Shown one piece after another: positions 42,901 through 51,119 of a stretch of 64,000 bases of DNA. Within the stretch, counting starts at the first letter, position 1. Every line of letters begins with the position of its first letter. The stretch is from assembly GCA_028877275.1 (NCBI GenBank), contig JAPPFP010000024.1, positions 1 to 64,000 on the forward strand, read 5' to 3'. The position numbers and the translations under genes are program-made. The stretch is from Acidobacteriota bacterium (GTDB lineage Bacteria > Acidobacteriota > Thermoanaerobaculia > Multivoradales > Multivoraceae). The notes under the pieces are model-generated. The model worked only from the letters and a program-made list of their open reading frames with translations, made no database searches and was not told the origin of the DNA.

Positions 42901-43891
42901 ACTGGGCGATGCCGATCGCCGACTCGTTGATCCCGAGTTCCGGGTTCATCCGCGGCTCGTCGAGCAGGTCGCCGGCCAGGTGCTCGCGGATCAGCCGGTC
43001 GATCGGTATGTCCGCGTTGAGCGCGCGGATCAGATAGTCGCGGTAGCGCCAGGCGTAGGGAACCGGCGGATCGCCCTCGCTGCCGTGCGTCTCGGCGTAG
43101 CGGACCCAGTCCATCCAGTGCCGGGCCCAGCGCTCGCCGAAAGCCGGGTCGGCGAGCAGCCGGTCGACTTCATCAGCGACCGCGGCGTCGCGGTCGATCG
43201 CGGCACGGCGCACGAAGTCGTCTACCTGTGCCGGCGTCGGCGGCAGACCGGTCAGCACGTAGGAGAGTCGGCGCATCACCGTGCGCGGCTCGGCCAGCGG
43301 CGCCGGTTCGAGCCCGGCGTCGGCGATGCCGCGAGCCAGGAACCGGTCGATCGCGCTGCGTGACCAGTCCGCGTCGGCGACCTCCGGAGGTTCCGGGTCG
43401 GCGATCGGCTGCAGGCTCCACCAGCCCTTTCTCTGTTCGAGGATTGTCCGCCACGCGGTCGCTTCCTTGAGCGCGTCGGCGGAAGGTGGTTCGTTCCTGG
43501 GATCGGGCGCTCCGATCTCGATCCAGCGCTCGAAGTCGGCGATCACGTCGTCGGGCAGCTTCGCGCCGCCCAGGGGCATCCTGAAGTCCAGGCTCGGGTG
43601 CCTCATGGCCCGGAGCAGGAGGCTGCTGCGCGGTTTGCCCGGCTCGACAGCGGGACCCCGCATGCCGCCTTCGAGGAGGCCGTCCCGGTAGTCGAGACGC
43701 AGCCCGCTCTCCGCGATCTCGGTGCTGTTGTGGCAGGTGTAGCAGTGCTCGACCAGGATCGGGCGGATCTTCTGCTCGAAGAACTCCAGATCCTCCGGCG
43801 CGAACTCCGCCGCGGCTGCTGGCCCGCCGAGCAATACAGCAGCCAGGATCACCGCGCCGGAGCGCAGCGAAATCCTCACGATCGCGTCCAT
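39986..43891 (-). CDS. large DUF1549/DUF1553 protein with cytochrome and LamG-like domains (copy 2)
   Basis: A 1301-residue exported protein with a signal peptide to about residue 28. The PSCyt1 cytochrome domain carries C50-YT-C53-H54 and later [15 protein letters not shown]1549 has [36 protein letters not shown] and a second haem motif in [15 protein letters not shown] jelly-roll insert spans about residues 480-660 ([20 protein letters not shown]). DUF1553 has [20 protein letters not shown] and [21 protein letters not shown]. Finally a LamG-like sandwich spans about 1120-1270 ([15 protein letters not shown] text). This is the full-length domain set known from planctomycetes. It overlaps the DUF1501 gene by four bases. 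Probable surface haem enzyme; reaction unknown. Confidence 0.9.
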   Translation of the reverse strand: MDAIVRISLRSGAVILAAVLLGGPAAAAEFAPEDLEFFEQKIRPILVEHCYTCHNSTEIAESGLRLDYRDGLLEGGMRGPAVEPGKPRSSLLLRAMRHPSLDFRMPLGGAKLPDDVIADFERWIEIGAPDPRNEPPSADALKEATAWRTILEQRKGWWSLQPIADPEPPEVADADWSRSAIDRFLARGIADAGLEPAPLAEPRTVMRRLSYVLTGLPPTPAQVDDFVRRAAIDRDAAVADEVDRLLADPAFGERWARHWMDWVRYAETHGSEGDPPVPYAWRYRDYLIRALNADIPIDRLIREHLAGDLLDEPRMNPELGINESAIGIAQYRFVLHGFGPTDALDEQVRFTENQIDVVSKAFLGMTVACARCHDHKFDAISQTDFYALYGTLVNGRPGVQTIDDEARRNAHRDDLTRLKADLKQVLAEAWIDAAASVPARLRQPDGPWAAALTGGQSPYDPLYPYVRTRGIRGRGAFAKQWQELAAAYERSRQQLEARQQAPAVRRWDLSRTEDVEKWYRHGNGLPDAKPQGAGSYEVAQGGGTIVADILPGGVYTHSLTNRHNGTFSSPRFLIEARQKLAVRIAGRGGAVARYVVQNYPQRGEVYPIETLSDGEWRWQHWDLDYWDGDHAYIELVTAADHPMTGESSGGRSDRSWFGITEAVVLDETGELPHDQPAEFTAPLFEIEGAPGDRDELAARYGEAVQGAVAAWRDGSMTDAEARFLASFVRRGLLPNDVGDVPEAEPIVASIRKLEEAVPVPTRSPAVLAGPRFDQPLMERGNHRQLGEPVAQRFLEAIDPEPYADSVHPRLALAESIMDPGNPLTARVIANRLWVHTFGRGIVATPDNFGQMGELPSNAALLDHLATTLREDGWSLKTFVRRLASSRAFQLESTPPAAARERDPRNDLLSHAHLRRLEAEAVRDSMLIAAGQLEPVATSETLPEPGWSNRRSVYVQVIRNQPDPLLHTLDLPTPVTTKGQRDQTNVPAQSLLMMNNTQVMHLAARFADRIARDPGLHSDRERIAAMFRLALGRLPTEPELGAAERFLDQAQDRKPAREDVEAWNAAALDRREESAGIREFTADKTRGVLRFYHRASAPKAMAAWEFEDQPKNGRVYDAIGFLPLRLGRHVRQDDGALWLGTSDVVTSKPIQRSLDEYTLEAWVAGGAEPGPVHLVLALDGRGAWTAYRNGAETDPESVRQELPMSLEKGRVQFTGAGDAPLGVLQARLYDRVLAPADIAASALGNIEAPSEAEQARIYRSSWSRIARLEAEADQLEQSAGGGDAWRRLAHAMFNLKEFMYLR

Positions 43892-43907
43892 TGGAGCGCC
43901 GGCCAGT

Positions 43908-45974
43908 TTACAACGGAGCCGGGAGCCCGCGCCGGTCGTACGGGTCGACCACGCTGCCGGCGACGCCTTCGCGGATGATTCCGAACAGCTCGCCGCGCCA
44001 CCCCCGTCCCTTCGAGACTTCGGTCGAGATCACGACGACGACCAGGTCCTCGGCGGGGGCAACGTAGATGTACTGCCCCCCGTAGCCGCTGGCGATGTAG
44101 GCGCCGCGTTCCCGGGACCCTCGGAGCCACCAGAGGTACCCGTAGCCGCCGTAGATCCGGCCGCGTCCACGGGGCCCGACCAGGCCGGGACGGGTGGACT
44201 CGTCGATCCACCGCCACGGCAGCAGTTGCTCGCCGTTCCAGCGGCCCCGGTTCAGGTAGAGCTGACCGAACTTCAGCATGTCCCGCGGCACAAGGGACAG
44301 GTTGTTGCCGCCCATGTGGATGCCCTGGCGGTCGCGGGCCCAAGCCGAGCGCCGGACTCCGAGAGGGGCGAAGAGGTGCTCGCGGGCGAAGTCGTGGGTG
44401 CTCCGGCCGGCGGCGCGGGAGAGGGTCGCCGACAGCAGGTGGGTGCCGCCGGTGCTGTACGAGAAACGCGTTCCCGGTTCGGCCTGGAGCGGCCGCGCCA
44501 GAGCGGCCCGGACCCAGTTGCGGGATGCGACCCAGGGACCGTAGTTGCCGAAGCTGGTCGATTCGAGACCCGAGGTCATCGTCAGCAGGTGGCGCACCGT
44601 GATCGCCTGTTTGCCTGTGCCGTCGAGGTCGGCGGCTTCGGGCAGCACGTCGGCGATCGGCTGATCGAGGTCCAGCAGGCCCTGTTCGATGGCCAGGCCG
44701 GCAAGAGCGGAGAGGACGCTCTTTGAGGCCGACTTGAGGTTGTGGGGGCGGTCGCCGGCAGAGCCGCGAAAGTAGCGTTCCGCGACCAGCCGACCTCGAC
44801 GCGCGATCAAGAGACCGCGGACGCCCTCGAGTTCACCGATTCCCTGGACCGCCTGTTCCAGCCGGCCCGGGTCGAGCCCCACCCGGGCGGGTGCGACCGG
44901 CTGCCAGTCGTCGGGCCAGTCGTCGGCGTCGGGGGGGACCGGCAGCTGGAACTCGACGAGGATGCCCGGATGGTCCGAGACCGCGCCGGTCTCCGGCTGC
45001 TCGGTCCACAGCGGCCACCAGCCGGTGTTCGCGGTGTCGAGGAGAACGTGGTCGATGCCACCGTCCATCACGTCGCGGTATCCGGCCTCCCGGAAGCGGG
45101 CCATCGCCGCATGGTCTCCGGGCAGGTTCAGGTCGCCTGCGACCAGGACGGGGCGCTCAGATTCACCGAGGCGTTCCAGGAGTCCGGCGGCCTGGGCGGC
45201 GGCGAGGTCCGTGTCGCCGTTGGCGAGGTGGGCGCCTACCAGTTCGAAAGGCAGCTGGGGGTGGTCGATGCGGGCGGTCAGCGCGATGCGGCGTTCGAAG
45301 GCGTTGCGATCGGGCCCGAGCGGCCACACCCGGGGCTTGGCGATAGGGAATCGGCTGAGGATCGCCGACCCCTCCTCGAAGCCCAACCACCGCAGGGACC
45401 CGTTGGCGCGCGCGTAGACGGCATGGAAACCGAGCTTCCGGGCCAGCCGGTCGGCGAGGCAGCCTTCCCCAACGGCGCACCAGGCTTCCTGCAGCACGAC
45501 GACATCCGGTTGCAGCCGCGAGACTTCCGCTGCGAGCTGTTCGGCCCGGCGCAGCCGGTCCGACGGACGTTCCTGGACGACCAGCCGCCCCTCGGAGTCC
45601 GGATAGCCGTGGAGTGCATTCAGCTGGAGGGCTCGAAGCCGGTCCGTGGCCGGCGCTGCCTCGGTCGGAGCGACTCCGGCGAGGCGTGGTTCGGCTGGCG
45701 GCTGGCGAGCGAAGAGCGCGATGAAGGCGGGACTCGATGCCGCGGCCAGGAGACCGGTCAGGAGCACGGCGACGCGGGCCGCTGGATGACCCTGGCGGCA
45801 GACGAACGCCGCCAGTACGGCGGTCGCTCCGCCCACGGCCGCCGCTCCGAGCAGCCACTTCGCGAGCCCTGGTTGGATGACGGTGAACGCCCCGGCGATC
45901 CAGGGTAACGGTCCCGCGGCGCCGGCTATCGCGCCGGCTCCAATGGCTGCGAAGGTCGAAGAGGTGCGCGTCAC
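43908..45974 (-). CDS. fusion: membrane-anchored endonuclease/exonuclease/phosphatase domain plus beta-lactamase-family serine hydrolase
   Basis: A 688-residue protein. Residues 1-90 hold three hydrophobic segments. Residues about 115-345 are an EEP domain: N119 in LQLNALHGY, E163 in LQEAW, D281-L-N283 in AGDLNLPGDH, D308-H309 and S333-D334-H335 in VSDHPGI, a complete metal/nucleophile set. Residues about 365-688 form a class C beta-lactamase/esterase domain: S415-A-S-K418 (SxxK) and Y-S-T near residue 495 (FSYSTGGTHLL), with GYGGQYIYVAPAEDLVVVV near the end in place of the KTG strand. Each domain appears complete. EEP proteins act on phosphodiesters; the second domain on esters or amides. 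The start is GTG with GGAG seven bases upstream. It lies 16 bases before the DUF1553 giant gene. Confidence 0.85.
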   Translation of the reverse strand: MTRTSSTFAAIGAGAIAGAAGPLPWIAGAFTVIQPGLAKWLLGAAAVGGATAVLAAFVCRQGHPAARVAVLLTGLLAAASSPAFIALFARQPPAEPRLAGVAPTEAAPATDRLRALQLNALHGYPDSEGRLVVQERPSDRLRRAEQLAAEVSRLQPDVVVLQEAWCAVGEGCLADRLARKLGFHAVYARANGSLRWLGFEEGSAILSRFPIAKPRVWPLGPDRNAFERRIALTARIDHPQLPFELVGAHLANGDTDLAAAQAAGLLERLGESERPVLVAGDLNLPGDHAAMARFREAGYRDVMDGGIDHVLLDTANTGWWPLWTEQPETGAVSDHPGILVEFQLPVPPDADDWPDDWQPVAPARVGLDPGRLEQAVQGIGELEGVRGLLIARRGRLVAERYFRGSAGDRPHNLKSASKSVLSALAGLAIEQGLLDLDQPIADVLPEAADLDGTGKQAITVRHLLTMTSGLESTSFGNYGPWVASRNWVRAALARPLQAEPGTRFSYSTGGTHLLSATLSRAAGRSTHDFAREHLFAPLGVRRSAWARDRQGIHMGGNNLSLVPRDMLKFGQLYLNRGRWNGEQLLPWRWIDESTRPGLVGPRGRGRIYGGYGYLWWLRGSRERGAYIASGYGGQYIYVAPAEDLVVVVISTEVSKGRGWRGELFGIIREGVAGSVVDPYDRRGLPAPL

Positions 45975-46076
45975 GGCGGACTCCGGATCGCCGGAAGCCT
46001 ACTTTCTGGAATCCAGGTGCTAGCCTAGGAGTTACACGGGACGAGCGACATCGAGACAAGCGGCTCCGCCGCAGAA

Positions 46077-46082
46077 AGGAGG
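46077..46082 (+). promoter_or_regulatory. consensus ribosome binding site
   Basis: AGGAGG, six bases before the ATG at 46089, the strongest translation signal in the window. Confidence 0.85.
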
Positions 46083-46088
46083 TCCGGC

Positions 46089-46640
46089 ATGGGCGATCGA
46101 GGAATCCCTCGGAGGATCTCTGCGACCCTCGTGTTCGGCTCGGTTCTGGTTCTTGCCGCGGGCTGCGCGGCACCTCCGGCGGAGGAGGCATCCGTGCCGG
46201 AGGTGGATCCGGTGGCCGAGAACGAGGCAGCCCTGAACGAGTTGCTTGCCAAGTATCTGCAGGCGGTGAACCGGGGTGACGCGGACGGTCTCGCGGTGCT
46301 GTACACCGAGGACGCCGTGCGGATCAATGCGAACAGCAGGCCAATCGAAGGAAGGGACGCGATCCGGCTGTTCGCGGCCGCCGACTATGCGGACAACGAC
46401 TGGGACATCCAGCTCCATCTTGATGAGAGCGACTACAGCGGCAACATGGCGTTCGTGCGCGGCACGTACGCGATCACCCTCAGCTCGAAAGAGGATGGCT
46501 CCGTCGTCTACCAGGAAACAGGTAAGTGGATGGACCTGATGCGCCGCGGCGAGGACGGTTCGTGGTTGATCGCGAGGGAGATGTCGAACCGCGACCACCC
46601 GCCGGGTGAGACGCCCGAGGCTCCGGCGGAGGAGGGTTGA
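46089..46640 (+). CDS. NTF2-like (DUF4440/SnoaL-type) lipoprotein, copy 1
   Basis: A 183-residue lipoprotein with lipobox LAAGC (Cys27), a proline/glutamate linker, then an NTF2-like cone-shaped domain: LNELLAKYLQAVNRGDADGLAVLYTEDAVRINANSRPIEGRDAI, ending MDLMRRGEDGSWLIAREM. These domains bind small hydrophobic ligands or serve as scaffolds, and a catalytic role cannot be assigned. Translation should be high (AGGAGG site). Its TGA stop shares a base with the ATG of a paralogue, so the two are translated together. It is divergent from the EEP-lactamase fusion gene across 114 bases. Confidence 0.87.
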   Translation: MGDRGIPRRISATLVFGSVLVLAAGCAAPPAEEASVPEVDPVAENEAALNELLAKYLQAVNRGDADGLAVLYTEDAVRINANSRPIEGRDAIRLFAAADYADNDWDIQLHLDESDYSGNMAFVRGTYAITLSSKEDGSVVYQETGKWMDLMRRGEDGSWLIAREMSNRDHPPGETPEAPAEEG

Positions 46641-47161
46641 TGATGGAGAGCGCGACTCCGATGCGTGAACGCCCGGTGCTGACCCTTCTCGCGGTCCTCC
46701 TCGCCGGCCTCTTTCTGGCGGCCTGCCCTCCGGTCGAGGAAGAGCCGGCCGAGGATCCGAACGCCGTGGAACGGAGCATCGGCGACGAGAGCGCCCTGAA
46801 CGCCCTCATCGCCGACTACATGGTCGCCATGAACAGCGGCGACGCCGACGGGGTGGTGGCCTCGTACGCGGCGGACGCGGTGCGCATGCCGCCGGACGCA
46901 CTGCCGGTCAGCGGTCGGGAGTCGATTCGGCAGAACATCGCGCAGGCGTTCGAGACGGCGGACCTCAACGTGCAGATGCAGGTCATCGAGACCGAGTTCA
47001 GCGGCGAGTTGGCCTATGTTCGCGGGACCTTCCTGCTCACGGTCACGCCGAAGGACGGCTCGCCGACGACGGAATCCGAAGGCAACTGGATGCGGTTGAT
47101 GCGCCGCGCACCTGACGGCCGGTGGCTCGTGGCGTACTCGCTCTGGAACTTCCAGTCGTAG
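46640..47161 (+). CDS. NTF2-like (DUF4440/SnoaL-type) lipoprotein, copy 2
   Basis: A 173-residue paralogue of the preceding gene. The leader ends in a lipobox-like FLAAC. The NTF2-like part aligns throughout: LNALIADYMVAMNSGDADGVVASYAADAVRMPPDALPVSGRESI, then FSGELAYVRGTF, ending MRLMRRAPDGRWLVAYSLWNF. The start is TGATG-coupled to the first copy; a second ATG follows at 46643, and GGAGGAGGG lies just before. Side chains lining the expected cavity differ between copies (RINANS versus RMPPDA), which suggests different ligands or a heteromeric pair. Confidence 0.85.
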   Translation: MMESATPMRERPVLTLLAVLLAGLFLAACPPVEEEPAEDPNAVERSIGDESALNALIADYMVAMNSGDADGVVASYAADAVRMPPDALPVSGRESIRQNIAQAFETADLNVQMQVIETEFSGELAYVRGTFLLTVTPKDGSPTTESEGNWMRLMRRAPDGRWLVAYSLWNFQS

Positions 47162-47212
47162 GTTGAGGTCGGCGGCTGCGGGGCGGCGGGGTATGCTCCG
47201 TCGCCGCTCCTG

Positions 47213-48262
47213 ATGTCCGAACCGTCGCCGCAGCCCCTTACCTTCATGGGCGCCCCCGGGTCGCCCTACACGCGGAAGATGCGCGCGGTGCTGCGCTACC
47301 GGCGCGTTCCGTACCGGTTCCTGATCTCGGGGGCCGGCGGCCGCAACGATTTGCCGGCCGCGAAGGTTCGCCTGCTGCCGACCTTCTACCTGCCGAACGC
47401 GGACGGCGAGATGGAGGCGGTCGTCGACTCGACGCCGCTGATCCGGCGCTTCGAAGCAGAGTTCGAGGGCCGCTCGGTGGTTCCGCCGGATCCAGTGACT
47501 GCGTTCATCGATTACCTGCTCGAGGACTTCGGCGACGAGTGGCTGACCAAGGCGATGTTCCACTATCGCTGGGTCTACGAGGCGGACATCGAGAAGGCCG
47601 GCCAGATCCTGCCCCGCTGGCGGCAGGTCGAAGGTCCCGAGGAGCAGTTCCAGCAGGCGGCGAAGACGGTCTCCGAGCGCCAGATCTCGCGGCTATGGGT
47701 CGTGGGTTCGAACGAGACGACCGGCCCTGTGATCGAGGCCAGCTACCGGCGCATCCTGGAGTTGTTCCGTGATCATCTGACGGAGCGCCAATTCCTGATG
47801 GGCAACCGCCCGGGCGCTTCCGACTTCGCGTTCTTCGGCCAGTTGACGCAGCTCGCGGCGTTCGATCCGACGCCGATGGCGTTGACGTTGGAAGTGGCGC
47901 CGCGGGTCTACGCGTGGGTCGATCGGGTCGAGGATCTCTCGGGCCTTGAACCGACCGGGGACGACTGGATTGGCCGTGAGTTGTCGGCGACGCTCCGAGC
48001 GTTGCTCGGTGAGGTTGGCCGCGTCTATGTCCCCTTCCTGATCGCCAACGCGAAAGCGCTGGCGTCTGGCGCCGAGCGCGTCGAGTGCGAGATCGACGGC
48101 CGGCCCTGGGTGCAGAAGCCGTTCCCCTACCAGGGCAAGTGCCTGATGTGGCTGCGGGAGCGGTACGGGGAGCTGTCGGCTGACGACCGGTCGGCCGTGG
48201 ACGGGTTGCTCGACGGCACCGGTTGTGAAGCGCTGGTAGCCGGCGGAGCCTCGGGGCCCTAG
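47213..48262 (+). CDS. glutathione S-transferase-like protein with extended C-terminal domain
   Basis: A 349-residue protein, longer than a usual GST (about 210). The N-terminal thioredoxin-fold part runs FMGAPGSPYTRKMRAVLRYRRVPYRFL, where SPYTRK takes the place of the catalytic Ser/Cys turn. VVDSTPLIRRFEAEF matches the gamma-glutamyl-binding DST motif. The helical C-terminal domain contains FLMGNRPGASDFAFFGQLTQLAAFDPTP, a standard GST_C hydrophobic staple region. About 100 extra residues follow with no motif I recognise. Glutathione use is not proven; detoxification or isomerase activity is possible. The MFS gene follows after 22 bases. Confidence 0.82.
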   Translation: MSEPSPQPLTFMGAPGSPYTRKMRAVLRYRRVPYRFLISGAGGRNDLPAAKVRLLPTFYLPNADGEMEAVVDSTPLIRRFEAEFEGRSVVPPDPVTAFIDYLLEDFGDEWLTKAMFHYRWVYEADIEKAGQILPRWRQVEGPEEQFQQAAKTVSERQISRLWVVGSNETTGPVIEASYRRILELFRDHLTERQFLMGNRPGASDFAFFGQLTQLAAFDPTPMALTLEVAPRVYAWVDRVEDLSGLEPTGDDWIGRELSATLRALLGEVGRVYVPFLIANAKALASGAERVECEIDGRPWVQKPFPYQGKCLMWLRERYGELSADDRSAVDGLLDGTGCEALVAGGASGP

Positions 48263-48284
48263 GCCAGCGGCAGGACTGAGCGCT

Positions 48285-49604
48285 GTGGGGGCCGGGATCG
48301 GGGACACGGGAGACGGGTCCGGCACCGGCGGCGGCCGGCTCTCGCGGGTCAACTGGGGCTTCTACGGCTGGCGGATGATGCCGTTCGCCTGGCTGATCTA
48401 CGGCTTGGGCGCCGCGCCCTTCTACAGTTGGGGCTACTTCGCCGCTGGCATGAACGCCGAGCTGGGGTTGACCCGCGCCGACAGCGGTCTCGCGTTCGGG
48501 ATCTGGACGTTCTTCGGCGGCGCCGTCGCGCCTCTCATTGGCGTCTGCCTGACCCGGTTCGGGCTGCGGCCCGTGTTTACGCTCGGCTTCTTCGTGGTGG
48601 CCGGCGCCTACTACCTGACGAGCCGGGCGCAGGATCGGTGGGATGTCCTGCTGTACTTCGGTCTGTTCGCCGGCTTGACCCACACGTTCACCACGGTGCT
48701 GCCGACGCAGACTCTGGCGACCAACTGGTTCCTGCGCTGGCGAGCCAGCGCGCTGGCTTTCCTGCTGACCGCCGCTGGTCTGATGGGCCCGCTGATTCTC
48801 CGATTCGACGCGGTTCTTCTGGGCAGGGGCGGGACCTGGCGTGAAGGCTGGGGGCTCATCTCCCTGCTTTGCTGCGTTCTCGGCGCACTTTCCTTCCTGG
48901 CCATTCGCAACCGGCCGGAGTCGGTTGGCCAGCTCCGCGACGGGGCCCGTACGCTGGCTGAACTGGAGGCGACAGCCCCTCGGTCCGAGCCTGCCGGCGG
49001 CGACCACTGGACTGCGGTCGAGGCGCTCCGGACGCCGCAGTTCGCGCTGATGGTGGTCTGCGGCCTTGGCTATGCCGTGCCGTGGGGCGTCGTGAACGCC
49101 CATGGCGGGCTTCATCTGCGCGATCTCGGATTCGGCGATGCGCCGGTGGCTGCTCTGCTGGGCCTCATGATCCTCTGCAGCACGGGTGGCCGCATTGCGG
49201 GCGCTCTGGGCGATCTCGTTCGGCCTCCGCGTCTCCTCGGGTTCGCTCTCGCCATGGAAGGCGCCGGAATGGCTCTCTTCCTCCTTGCCGGCTCGGCCTG
49301 GACCGCCCGCGTCGCACTCGTCCTGCTCGGCCTCGGGTTCGGTATGGCCTACATCAGCCAGGCCGCGACCTTCGCCAGCTTCTTCGGCCGTCGCGCCTTC
49401 GCCACGACGACGGGCACACGGTTCGCGATCGGCGCACCATTCGGGGCGCTCGTTCCCTTCCTCGCAGGCCTGGCGTTCGACACGTGGGGCAGCTACGCCG
49501 TTCCGTTTCTGGCGATTGCCACGGTGACCCTGACCGGGTCGGTCGTTGCGTTCTTCTTGCAGCCGCCGCGGAAGAAACAGGACGCGGTGGGTCAGAACCG
49601 CTAG
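48285..49604 (+). CDS. major facilitator superfamily transporter (OFA/MCT-like)
   Basis: A 439-residue transporter with 12 predicted helices. FYGWRMMPFAWLIYGLGAAPFYSWGYF at the start, then RADSGLAFGIWTFFGGAVAPLIGVCLTRFGLRPVF, the MFS loop 2-3 motif, resemble the oxalate:formate antiporter/monocarboxylate group. A central hydrophilic loop (about residues 200-245) divides two six-helix halves. The start is GTG; the first 20 residues are glycine-rich and a later start cannot be excluded. It is probably co-transcribed with the GST-like gene. The stop shares CTAG with the photolyase stop on the opposite strand. Confidence 0.87.
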   Translation: MGAGIGDTGDGSGTGGGRLSRVNWGFYGWRMMPFAWLIYGLGAAPFYSWGYFAAGMNAELGLTRADSGLAFGIWTFFGGAVAPLIGVCLTRFGLRPVFTLGFFVVAGAYYLTSRAQDRWDVLLYFGLFAGLTHTFTTVLPTQTLATNWFLRWRASALAFLLTAAGLMGPLILRFDAVLLGRGGTWREGWGLISLLCCVLGALSFLAIRNRPESVGQLRDGARTLAELEATAPRSEPAGGDHWTAVEALRTPQFALMVVCGLGYAVPWGVVNAHGGLHLRDLGFGDAPVAALLGLMILCSTGGRIAGALGDLVRPPRLLGFALAMEGAGMALFLLAGSAWTARVALVLLGLGFGMAYISQAATFASFFGRRAFATTTGTRFAIGAPFGALVPFLAGLAFDTWGSYAVPFLAIATVTLTGSVVAFFLQPPRKKQDAVGQNR

Positions 49605-51061
49605 GCCGGTCGCGCTCCGGAGGCTGCGGATCGGCCCCGGACATGCGTGCGCCAGGCGTCGAGCGCCCGCTCGCGTGCCACGTCGTGGTCGACCAAGGGC
49701 AGCGGATACGTCTCGCCCAGCCGAACCCCTGAGCCGTCGAGCACAGCCTCCGGCGCAAGCCAGGGTGCGTGGATCGCGCGGTCGGGCAGCCGGCGCAGCT
49801 CCGGCAGCCACTTCCGGAGGTATGCACCGGCCTTGTCGTAGCGCCGCGACTGGGCGACCGGATTGAAGACCCGGAAGTAGGGCGCCGCGTCGGCGCCGCT
49901 TCCCGCGGTCCACTGCCAGCCGCAACTGTTGTTGGCCCAGTCCGCGTCGACGAGGGTGTCCCAGAACCAGTCCGCGCCGCGCCGCCAGTCGATCAGCAGG
50001 TGCTTCGTCAGGAAGGAGGCCACGAGCATCCTCACCCGGTTGTGCATCCAGCCGGTGATCCAGAGCTCGCGCATTCCGGCGTCGACGATCGGATAGCCGG
50101 TTCCGCCCCGCTGCCAGCGGCGGAGATCGTTCGGAGCGTCGCGCCAGGGCATGCGGTCGAATTCCGGCCTGAGGTTCCGGATCCCCATCTCCGGGTTGTG
50201 GAACAGGAGTTGATGGCTGAACTCGCGCCACCCGAGCTCGCGCAGGAAGGCCTCACGTGGTCTGCGAGGCAAGGCGGCGGCCGCCGCCGCGGCCTGGCGC
50301 GGACCGATTTCGCCGAAGTGGAGGTGGGGCGACAAACGGCTGGTCGCTTCGATCCCCGGCCGGTCGCGATCCTGGTCGTACTGCTCCGCCGCGCCGGCCA
50401 GGAAGGCGCGGAGACGCTTCCGTGCGCCCTCCTCGCCCGGCTCCCAGACTTCGCGGAAGCCGGCCGCCCAATCGGGCTCGGAGCAGCGGAGGTCCCAGCT
50501 CTCCAGGTCGTCGCTGCGAGGCCACGCGGCCGGCGCCGCGGGCCGCGGTGGCGTCGCAACCGGGCGCGTGAAGCCGTGCGCCACGCATTGCCGCCAGAAC
50601 GGCGTGAACACTCGGTACGGCCGGCCGGTGCCGCTTCGGATCTCCTCCGGCTCGAAGAGGAGGCCGGCCTGGAACGTCCGCGTTTCGGTGCCGGCTTCGG
50701 CGCAGCGTTCCTCGATCTCCGCGTCGCGTTGCGTGATCGGCGGTTCGTACAGCCGGTTCCAGACCACTCTCGAGGCACCGACTTCATGAACCAGGTCCGT
50801 GACGGCTCGACCGGCGGCTCCGCGGCGAAGAATGAGCCGACTCCCCTGTCCGCGCAACGCCCGGTCGAGCGCCTGAAGACTGCCGTGCAGCCACCACCGC
50901 GATGCGCCGCCGATCGGTTGCTCGCCCTCCTCCTCATCGAGCACGAAGACCGGAACGACGGGACGTCCGGTCCCGACTGCCCACGACCACGCGGGGTTAT
51001 CGTTCAGCCGCAGGTCCCGCCGGAACCAGGCGAGAATCGGCTGCTTCGCGGTCGGAGTCAT
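49601..51061 (-). CDS. phr: deoxyribodipyrimidine photolyase (cryptochrome/photolyase family, class I-like)
   Basis: A 486-residue flavoprotein that repairs UV-induced pyrimidine dimers with blue light. The antenna-binding alpha/beta domain begins ILAWFRRDLRLNDNPAWSWA. The FAD-binding helical domain has SRLSPHLHFGEIGPRQ, ELGWREFSHQLLFH, TGYPIVDAGMRELWITGWMHNRVRMLVASFLTKHLLIDWRRGADWFW and DADWANNSCGWQW. The conserved tryptophans for electron transfer are present. The usual NNGGWQW reads NNSCGWQW, a one-residue insertion/substitution in the flavin region, as in some bacterial class I enzymes. Length is normal. It is divergent from the PQQ-propeller gene and converges on the MFS gene. Confidence 0.95.
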   Translation of the reverse strand: MTPTAKQPILAWFRRDLRLNDNPAWSWAVGTGRPVVPVFVLDEEEGEQPIGGASRWWLHGSLQALDRALRGQGSRLILRRGAAGRAVTDLVHEVGASRVVWNRLYEPPITQRDAEIEERCAEAGTETRTFQAGLLFEPEEIRSGTGRPYRVFTPFWRQCVAHGFTRPVATPPRPAAPAAWPRSDDLESWDLRCSEPDWAAGFREVWEPGEEGARKRLRAFLAGAAEQYDQDRDRPGIEATSRLSPHLHFGEIGPRQAAAAAAALPRRPREAFLRELGWREFSHQLLFHNPEMGIRNLRPEFDRMPWRDAPNDLRRWQRGGTGYPIVDAGMRELWITGWMHNRVRMLVASFLTKHLLIDWRRGADWFWDTLVDADWANNSCGWQWTAGSGADAAPYFRVFNPVAQSRRYDKAGAYLRKWLPELRRLPDRAIHAPWLAPEAVLDGSGVRLGETYPLPLVDHDVARERALDAWRTHVRGRSAASGARPA

Positions 51062-51119
51062 GCGGGCGGAGCGTACGACGGTTGACGACGATGGCTCGAC
51101 AAAGCAGAGTGTCCGAGCG

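Noticed and set aside
47505..50231. 908-codon minus-strand frame under the GST, MFS and photolyase genes
   Set aside because: Low-complexity arginine/proline-rich translation, no domain, and overlaps three clear genes.
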